From positions 312,501 through 376,500 of the forward strand of contig BLAL01000080.1 of assembly GCA_015698045.1 (NCBI GenBank): 64,000 nt of DNA, read 5' to 3'. The stretch is from Rhizophagus clarus. Lineage: Eukaryota; Glomeromycota; Glomeromycetes; Glomerales; Glomeraceae. This document shows, piece after piece, positions 56,256 to 64,000 of the stretch. The stretch's first letter is position 1; the number at the start of each line of letters is the position of its first letter. Position numbers and translations under genes: made by a program. Below the pieces are notes generated by a model. That model had not been told where the DNA came from. It was given only the letters and a program-made list of their open reading frames with translations, and searched no databases.

Positions 56256-58398
56256 TGGCCGCGAAATGCATCATAAATGGTACCATAGAAGTGGGTATCA
56301 CGGGGGGGTATGCCATCAGCGGTGTATTCCCCGTTGTCAGCGGTATAACCACAGCTATTGACAGAATAATGGGTTTAATTGAGAAAGCTAGTTCTAATAA
56401 GGCCCTCTGCTCTTTTATTGGGGAGCGCTTAGATCATGTAAGATTGAATCTGAAAGATGCTAAAAGCATAGACAAGGAAGTCCTAGATCGTTATTTAGGA
56501 GTGTTAAATGAAATTGAAGAGGACGTTAAGTCGATATCTGAAAGTAAAAATTTCACAAGATGGATAAAAAAAATTGCAAACGCAAAAGATGTAAGTGAGA
56601 TTGTGACGTTGCTATTACATCATTTGTTTTGTTCCAACGTATACCTTGCATACTGTATATTCAGGTTGAAGAAAAGCTTATATTAATATATAAGAAACTC
56701 GATGCTGCCAATGATGAACTTTTTCTTTCGGTCCTGAAGGAAACGCATCAAAGCGTTACGAAAGAGATACCGGAGCAACTTCGGAAAATCATCCGAATAC
56801 TTATCATGCAATCTGACTTGAAAATAAATGAATTGCAAATTAAAGACGTCATTCTAGACAATAATTCGATTACTGAATTGCGCAATCAGCCACCAGTTAT
56901 TCGGGGTGAAAGTAAAAAAGTTATGAAGAAAAAATATCTCACACAGGATGTTGCGCAAAAGCTTCTCAATTCTGGTGAAAGTATTTCTCGTAAAATTATT
57001 AATATGCTTCGGTTGTTAGCCGATTGTAAAAATGTGATAAAATTGTAAGTGCAGTTCGAGAGTAATTGATTCACGAACTTTTCTCTCCGTTTAAATAACC
57101 TTGTTTACTTGTAGTTTAGGTATCTATGAACTTCATGGCAATCAATACTTGGTCACTGAATGGTGCGAACATGGTAACCTTGAAGAATATTTACTACGAA
57201 ATCCGGGGCTCGACTGGAATGTAAAAGTCAATATCGCTACAGGTATAGCCAATGGGGTAGTATTCTGTCATGATCGAGATATCCTTCACCATGATATCAG
57301 AACCTCCAATATAATGCTTGATGCATATTTGTGCCCAAAGCTCTCGAACTTTGAACTGAGCCGAAAAGAAAAAGATATTAGTGTTGCTGGTCTTCGGTTG
57401 GCAGATGCTGCTAGGTACTATATAGAGTTATATTTTTTTGGAATTTTCCTTATAACTAAAGTTTGTAATACAATATATGTGTAGATACACGGCACCTGAG
57501 AAAATCAAAGATAAGAGGAATCCTTACACGAAAGAATGTGACATTTTTAGGTGAATTTTATAAATCTTTTAAGATATAAAATATCGATCAATGACTGATG
57601 TACCACATTTTTTATAATAGCCTTGGAATTGTCCTTTGGGTAATTGCTGTACAAGAAAAACCGTACGCAGGTATTACGGATTTCCAAGAAATCGAGGACG
57701 TTGTCCTAAAAGACCACCGCCCTGAAACTGTTGATAAGAACATTCCAATTAAATACCAGGATATCATGAAACGGGCATGGCATACCAATAGCTATTCCCG
57801 TCCGGTAGCGAGTGAAATGTTTGAAATGCTCTCCAAATGTTTGGAGGATAATGACGTTTATCCCGTGAACGATGAGCCTAAAGACTTAGCACTAGAACCA
57901 GATAGTGACAACATTCAACTTGATGAAGAAAAATTGTACGAAAAAGCAGTTAATTATCATCAAAATCATGAGCGTGAAGAAGCCTACAACATTTTCTATG
58001 AACTAGCATTTACTGATCACAAAGAGTCACTCTATTACCTTGGCTATTACTATGAAAATGGATATATTGTACCTAAAAACGATAAAAAAGCTCTCAAATA
58101 TTACAGAAAATCTGCTGATAAAGGCTGTAGCCATGCAGCATATTACTACGCAGAAGCCTGCTTAAAATTAGCTCACGAGTATATGGATAAAGCGGCACAA
58201 CTTAAACAATTTAAGGCCGGCATAAAATTGGCTGAGTACAATATCCCTCGACATTTTCCACAGAATAAGTGTGACAAACTCTTGAAATACTTAGATACTG
58301 ATGAGGCTGAACTGAAAAGACTGAATCCAGCGGAATCGAAGATGTATCGAGAAAGAATCGAAAGATTACGAAAAGAGATTATGCAGGTTAAACAATAG
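56255..58398 (+). CDS. MLKL-like: helical bundle, pseudokinase, Sel1 repeats (619 aa)
   Basis: Five exons (56255-56590, 56665-57044, 57115-57414, 57485-57550, 57621-58398) join in frame to 619 residues. Residues 1-135 are helical: a hydrophobic stretch (GYAISGVFPVVSGITTAI), then helices around NKALCSFIGERLDHVRLNLK, LGVLNEIEEDVKSISESKNF and the exon-2 start, the pattern of MLKL/RPW8/HeLo four-helix bundles. The kinase fold follows (about 190-430): DVAQK could supply the lysine, but HRD reads HHD, DFG reads NFE, and the glycine loop is unclear, so it is a pseudokinase. YTAPEK and CDIFSLGIVLW are kept. Residues about 490-530 give a Sel1 repeat (LYYLGYYYENG), then a charged helix. Known MLKL and fungal HeLo/HELL proteins disrupt membranes; here a cell-death or signalling role is inference. 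Divergent from the kinase at 52.7-55.2 kb. Confidence 0.8.
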
Positions 58399-58399
58399 C

Positions 58400-59440
58400 A
58401 GATGATTATTTGTATCCTTGTATTTGTGTGTAATTATTTAATTATTACCCTTTCAAATTATTTATTCATTTTTAAATTTCATTATTACTTTTTAATGAAA
58501 ATAATATTCTGAGATTTCTAGTCGATGAACTAATTTATCATTAGTTTGGTTATTTTTCCTTTCAATGTTTTATTCGCTTTAAGCATTTAACAATACACAG
58601 TCGTGTTTCAGGCGAAACCAGTTGTACCAACTTTCTGTAAAATACTAAGAAAAAAAAAATTTCGGTACCGTGACTAGACGAATTTTATTGATCAACTTTA
58701 ATTCGTACAACATTTATTTTCAAAGAAACGGGATTTAAATATTTCTTAAAAACCTTTTCACTTTATGTTTGTTTTTATTAAAAATACTGTTATTTGATAA
58801 ATATATCTTTAAAAATTTGAATCAATTTCATGTTTTAAAAATAAATGTGTATAAAATCAAATGTAATACTTTTTACAAATAAATATTTTATTGAACTTTA
58901 AAATTAGCATAATCAAAGATTTTTTTATACTTTGTAATTTGTAAGAATAAATTAAAAGCAAATTTTATTACAATATATATTTTCATATATTTCATTAGTA
59001 ACAGTACACTATGATATACAATTCAGGTGACGTACTGGTGACGTGAGCTTCGTCTGGCGTAAATTAAAGACAAATCTGAATAGGTTAAAAACTATTAAAG
59101 ACTAATAAAAATATTTTTACAGAAACTTAATAGTAAACGTAAAACAATAAAGCAAGTAGAAGCCCTTATTTTTTGAATTAATATTTAGATTCATAAAAAG
59201 ATTTGTTAAGGCGACTAAGTATTTTAAACAATAAATATATTTAATAGCTAAAAATTTAGCTACTGGTTGATCATATTTCATTTCTGTTATTTGGTACTGA
59301 TGGAAATCGTGGAAGAATTTTTTCAACCAATTTAACTGTATACATAGTGATTCATCTCAGATTTTTCACAAGAGTCTGATATTTCATCATTAGTCACGAT
59401 GCAATAATAACATTATTATTCATAAATCATAATTCATAAG
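58400..59440. other. Intergenic, no gene seen
   Basis: Downstream flank of the pseudokinase gene; strongly A/T-rich. The frame at 59117-59326 has no recognisable features. Confidence 0.4.
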
Positions 59441-59448
59441 TTAAAAAG

Positions 59449-59921
59449 TAGAGACCTGCATTTGGCCATATTTTGAGGCCCGGCCCGGCCCGGATTTGAA
59501 AACAGTGTATCATGTGCCGGCCCGGCCCGGCCCGGTTGAAAATACTGAAACCCGGGCCCGGCCTGGACCCGGACTAGTTTTTAATATATGTAAAAAAACA
59601 TAAAGAAGAAAGAAATTGAAATTAAAGTTTTATAATAAAAGTATAGAGTTTGGTTAGAAAACAACTCGTATATGGACTTAAAATAAAAAATATTAATTTT
59701 CAAGTCTGATCCGAAATTAGAAATTTGCGGCAAGCTTAATTTCGGCCAGAATTAAGGAGATTTTGGCCAGAATTAAGAAAATCCGGGTTTTACCAAAAAA
59801 AATCTGCCAGCCCGGCCCGGCCCGGGTCTTTTTTTAATTAAAATTTGCCGGCCCGGACCCGGCCCGGCACCCGGGTCCGGGCCGGGCTGATCCGGGTCCG
59901 GGCTCAGTTTGCAGGCCTCTA
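59449..59921. mobile_element. GC-rich-ended hAT MITE with 8-bp target duplication
   Basis: Tips TAGAGACCTGCA and TGCAGGCCTCTA are inverted with one mismatch. TTAAAAAG flanks both sides (59441-59448, 59922-59929). Subterminal blocks are tandem CCCGGCC repeats at both ends, the only GC-rich DNA in the window. The centre is AT-rich and includes TTTTGGCCAGAATTAAG. No coding frame. Confidence 0.92.
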
Positions 59922-59929
59922 TTAAAAAG

Positions 59930-60810
59930 TATAATGATCACGTTACACCTAATCTTAAAGAATTTCAATATTGTATTTTTTCTTAAACCTCACTCAAAAT
60001 AAATTAACCAGTTTGATGACGTTTATCCAAATCAAGATAGAACTAAATAATGAATTGAAAGACATGATTGAGAAACAGTTGGATCTAACAGATTACACCT
60101 TTGTTCTTATGGAACGTGCGATAGATAAACTATATGATATGGATTTTGAACGAAAAATGAGCTGAAGACTAAAATGAGCAGAATGGATGTTCAGAATGGA
60201 TGTTTTGCTAAGGGATACAGTCAGTGATCTAAAAAAACAGACATTCTAAAGACTTTCTGGGATTGACTTAGAAAGTCACTGTATTACTTTTTAATTATAC
60301 AGAATGTCATAAATATGTAATAAAATTAATATAGTTTCTTTTTTGCTTCTAAACTTCGAATATACTAGGGAACGGTTTCAGAACCGTTGTTAAGTCCGAG
60401 CACAAATGTGACTAAATGAACCAATCACGCATCGACTCAATTTTTGAGCGGGCGGACAGATGGACATTTTGTGTGACCTTTGCATAGAAATATATAGTCC
60501 TTCGTTGCACTCCGGACTAATAAATATCAGTATAAGTTTCATCCATAGTTCGGGCATTTATTTTTTACATATATATGGGTATGAGGTATGTGTAATTCAT
60601 CAGAATGATAATGATTTTTTTTTGATCGTTGATCTTTGAAATGTTACAATATATCTAGCTCATCAGCCAAATCTTCGCTCGATTATATAACTTTTTAAAA
60701 ATAAAATAATCACTTCTAGTGTAATTACCCAACAGTGGAATCGCTTCAAAATTCAATCAGGAAATGAAGATTTCGATTGTCTTATGGAGATCTTAAAGGT
60801 TATGGAAAAC
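59930..60810. other. Spacer with inverted-repeat block, no gene seen
   Basis: A small frame at 60016-60165 (plus; MTFIQIKIELNNELKDMIEK) has no known family. 60366-60420 is an inverted copy of the end of duplication copy 2 (63240-63297), sharing AATGAACCAATCACG. Confidence 0.4.
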
Positions 60811-61477
60811 GAAGTTATTATTACTATAATATTTTTCGCTAAAATTAGATAAAAATATAATCCAGTAATCCATGGTGATCCACAAAGATCTTGATTATTG
60901 TTTTTTTTTACAAAAAATGCATTAATTAAAAAATTAGGTGAATTTTTTTAGTATTTTCATGGTTTAGTTTTTGGGAATTAATCTAACCATAATTCCCCAA
61001 TTTGGATGAAAAAGGTCGCAAATAGTTTTTATATTGTCAGTACGGTGAAACTAACGTTTTTTGAATTATTTTTTTTTTTTTTTTTTGGTTGGAAAATGGG
61101 AATCACTTTTTTGATTTGATTTTTTCACTTTTCGTAAAAATATCATCAAATGAAAAAAAATTCCAAATCATATTTTTGATTTATAATTTTCCTTTTTGTA
61201 AAAATGTTATTTTATTTTTAATTTAAAAAAAAATAAATAAATAAATAAAAAATATGTATATATATATATATATATAGTAAATATATTTCTCTTTTGTAAC
61301 TTTTGCAAACAAAATCATATTATAAAATAACCACAAACTATTTTACGCTTTATTTTAATGATTATTTTTTTATTTTATCATATTAATCATAACAAATAAT
61401 ACGAAAATTACAAAATGATCGTGATATTAGTCTAAAGAAAAAATTTTGCGACAAAAATATCTTTTTTTCACAGAATT

Positions 61478-61620
61478 TGGAGATGCATTACAATTACCCA
61501 GAAAAAATTCCGCAATGTCACATCACGTGAGATTAAATGTGATATTTCCGCAACCCCTGTATGATATAATCCTTTCCATGCTGACCAATATGCTGACCTA
61601 CCATCATTGCATCTCCAAGG
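61478..61620. repeat. 143-bp block with 11-bp inverted ends inside copy 2
   Basis: TTGGAGATGCA at the left and TGCATCTCCAA at the right are exact inverted repeats. In copy 1 only GAGATGCATTACAA followed by GGAAAATG remains. Candidate MITE or simply a deletion-prone hairpin. Confidence 0.5.
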
Positions 61621-62613
61621 AAAATGTTAACAAGCATATTAGTTTACTTAGTCGACCTCGTTAAATAGTAATATAATAAAATAACTGAACTGCTCGTTCC
61701 TGTCTAAAGGTGCAAACAAAACCTAACTTTCATGTGCTGAATATTTCGCCCATTACAGTTTCGTATTTGTCCAAAATTAATTTCCAAATTATGGATGAAT
61801 GTCGAGATAAAGCATTAAGTCAAAATAATTATGAACAATATTCAAAAATGACGAAACGGCGAAACTATTATACCTTTAATTATATCTGTTTATGATTCAT
61901 AAGTATCTGGGGATTTCTTTATTTTCGGTTAGTCAAAATCCTATTTCATTCATATTCCAATAACTTATCATGCAAATTATATTTATCTAATTTAGATATA
62001 TCCCCGAAACAAATTTTTATTCGTACAGAAATTTTGTTGCACGTAGGGCATTTCAAAGAAACGGAACTAATCTTTATTCCCTACATTATTTGAACTTCCG
62101 CTCATCTATGTAGTAAAAAAATAACTAAACCTATACATGTACAATTATAAAATAAATTGCACATAAATAATATCACTTGACATATTATGTCTTCGAAGTT
62201 TTTTTAATGAATAATCTAGCTTTTTATTGACTATTTGAAAAGCAATTCCGGAATAATTAACCATTCGTCAATTGTCAAAGACTTTGATATCTCACATTGC
62301 AATTTATTACGATAAATAATATTCTCAAGATCCGACACAAACAACTTGCTATTATTGTTGGACATAATAATTTCGAAAAGAATAAAACATTAACTCTTTA
62401 TAAAATAATGTGAACATACTGTACATAATGTTTTTTTTTGGTAAACATCAGGAACAAATATACGGAAAAGCAAAAAACTTCACGTTCAATAATCTGTGCT
62501 TTATTAGTAAGCCATAATGTTATATACGCAAAATCCTAGTGGAATTATTTTTGCTTCGTTTCTACAGTAATTTTTAAATTATGTATTCAAATAACATCAA
62601 TCATACTCATCAA

Positions 62614-62935
62614 CCACGTATTCGTCCGCGAATCAAATGTACAAATTGATGAATTATTTTCATATGTGTTTCCTCCTGTGAATAAAAATAATGTATCATT
62701 ATTTTTGCCACCTTTAACAGATGCAGAGCCAAAATTTGATGGAAAAACGCCAGTGTATGTTAAATTTTCCCATGGTAAGCTTCGAGTATTGAACTAGATA
62801 GAAAAGTCAAGATAAATGAATACTAGTATCATGATCCACTATCGAGATTGTATTATTTGACAATTTACTTTGGCTAATAATTGAAGTAAGTAAGAATCAC
62901 AATACAATATACTTTAAAGACTTCTGTAACATCAT
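62614..62935 (-). pseudogene. Kelch-protein gene 5' fragment, copy 2
   Basis: Same fragment as at 47791-48103, with the extra GTCAAGATAA that is also present in the intact kelch gene near 30558. It is therefore closer to the ancestral sequence. Broken. Confidence 0.7.
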
Positions 62936-63299
62936 TATTGCATTTTTTCAAAAACCTTTCGACGAATTAAAGTTTAAGTTTATATTAAAAAATGTGTCCA
63001 TTATTACCAACAATCATCGCTCGAATTAAAGCGAATCCGAATTTATCCGTTTATTTATCCGTACTGAATATAATTAGATAAATTATAATCAGATGGGATT
63101 GAACCGGATGAAATTTTCCATTCACATATAACGAATTTAAAGTACTAAAATGAATTTTTGGTTGAAATATGATTATTTTTAGTTTAGAGTGTGACAAAGA
63201 AATTCTACACAAAGGGTTTTACAAAAATCCGTCCAAATTGAATCATCGTGATTGGTTCATTCAGTTACATTTGCGCTCTGGACCGTTCCTTAGTCTACT

Positions 63300-64000
63300 T
63301 GCGTCAAATTATATAAATTTTCTCTTTTATTTTAAATTTTTTTTTTTTTTTACTAATAAAAAGAATTTGTATCATAGCGATAATAATAAAATGATTAATA
63401 TTACTTTTAGTTAATATTTTTATGAACTATACATTGATAAACTCTTGCATTATATGCGTCGTTTTGTATACACCCCTAATTGACAATAATATAGAAGTGA
63501 TACAATAATTCCGATAGTGTATGGATAACCGGAGAAATAATGATTGATACAATTAAGAAATTGATACAATTAAGAAAATAGCATAAAAAGAACAATCCAA
63601 AATTTGTTGTGCAAGCAAATAAAATAGAATAAATTATATAAATAAATATGCATATCAGGTATATATAAAAAAGAAGAGATGAGATGAACAAATGTAACAA
63701 GCGACAAGCTACAGAGATGAAAACAGAATTAGGAACAGTTAAATTGAGTAATAAACTATATGACGTTGTTTAGCAATAGGAGGTAGTACTGTAAAATATA
63801 CTGAATTAATAAAAAGTGATTACACGCCTACTAATCACATGACAAACTTTTTGACAGCTTCGTAATTACGTTATCATCAGGAATAATGTTTATACTTTTC
63901 AGCTTTGTAGGGCTATTACATGATTTCCTGAAACTTAAAGTAGATTTTTTTTCCTGTTTCATATATTTTTTTTTTTTTTTTGCTTTTGTTAATTACATTT
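63300..64000. other. Window end, no gene seen
   Basis: A/T-rich; open frames at 63169-63414 and 63476-63700 show no domains. Nothing supported. Confidence 0.4.

Larger units (their letters stand above)
60815..63298. repeat. Large direct duplication, copy 2 (2.5 kb)
   Basis: Same content and orientation as 46157-48441, and more complete: it keeps a block at about 61443-61620, GTCAAGATAA near 62808, and the stretch TTTACAAAAATCCG near 63219, the last two of which look like deletions in copy 1. It contains a frame at about 61785-61895 (MDECRDKALSQNNYEQYSKM) present in both copies but of unknown type. Confidence 0.9.

Noticed and set aside
1-64000. tRNA and rRNA genes
   Set aside because: No cloverleaf with a clear B-box and no rRNA core sequence was found by reading; a covariance-model scan would settle it.

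Overview
The window is strongly AT-rich and eukaryotic. Genes are split by short introns (about 60-180 bp) with GTAAG-like donors and poly-T TAG acceptors. The gene content (tyrosine-kinase-like protein kinases with a CxxC/CxxC leader, a kinase-like protein with Sel1 repeats, secreted and membrane-anchored kelch proteins, Crinkler-type relics, short secreted peptides and many small DNA-transposon relics) is what is known from arbuscular mycorrhizal fungi (Glomeromycotina, Rhizophagus-like). The organism is inferred from gene content only; no rRNA or other marker gene is present.

Layout. 0-7.8 kb: decayed coding relics, a tandem set of micro-exon/intron-like units (1.9-2.5 kb), a tiny mariner relic and a Crinkler-type relic (5.4-6.5 kb). 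7.9-9.4 kb: intact three-exon kinase (minus). 10.1-11.1 kb: orphan terminal exon and a 10-cysteine small secreted protein. 13.1-16.3 kb: four-exon secreted-peptide gene and a decayed relative. 18.4-20.7 kb: pogo-like MITE, then a five-exon kelch membrane protein. 21.4-23.1 kb: CRESS-DNA-virus Rep fossil framed by pogo-like ends. 23.5-26.3 kb: broken Crinkler-type NTPase/nuclease gene followed by a hAT MITE with an exact 8-bp target duplication. 29.1-30.7 kb: second kelch membrane protein. 31.9-37 kb: broken Polinton-like/viral element with a recurring intergenic motif. 38.9-42.6 kb: two more micro-exon arrays and a 0.8-kb transposon with long inverted ends. 45-48.4 kb: kinase relic and first copy of a 2.3-kb duplication. 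50.4 kb: foldback MITE. 52.4-58.4 kb: divergent gene pair. 59.4-63.3 kb: GC-rich hAT MITE and second copy of the duplication.

The most interesting locus is the divergent pair at 52.6-58.4 kb. On the minus strand is a kinase that keeps its catalytic residues and appears to carry an N-terminal coiled coil. On the plus strand is a protein with a helical-bundle N-terminus, a pseudokinase (HHD and NFE in place of HRD and DFG) and Sel1 repeats, the order seen in MLKL-type cell-death executors. They share about 1 kb of upstream DNA. A kinase/pseudokinase signalling pair is an inference. The second unusual feature is three tandem arrays of about 27-47-base exons, each bounded by near-consensus splice sites; in the first array the TACTAAC branch-point motif lies inside a palindrome.

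Exon models were built by hand from splice signals and reading-frame continuity; all five multi-exon models close in frame.
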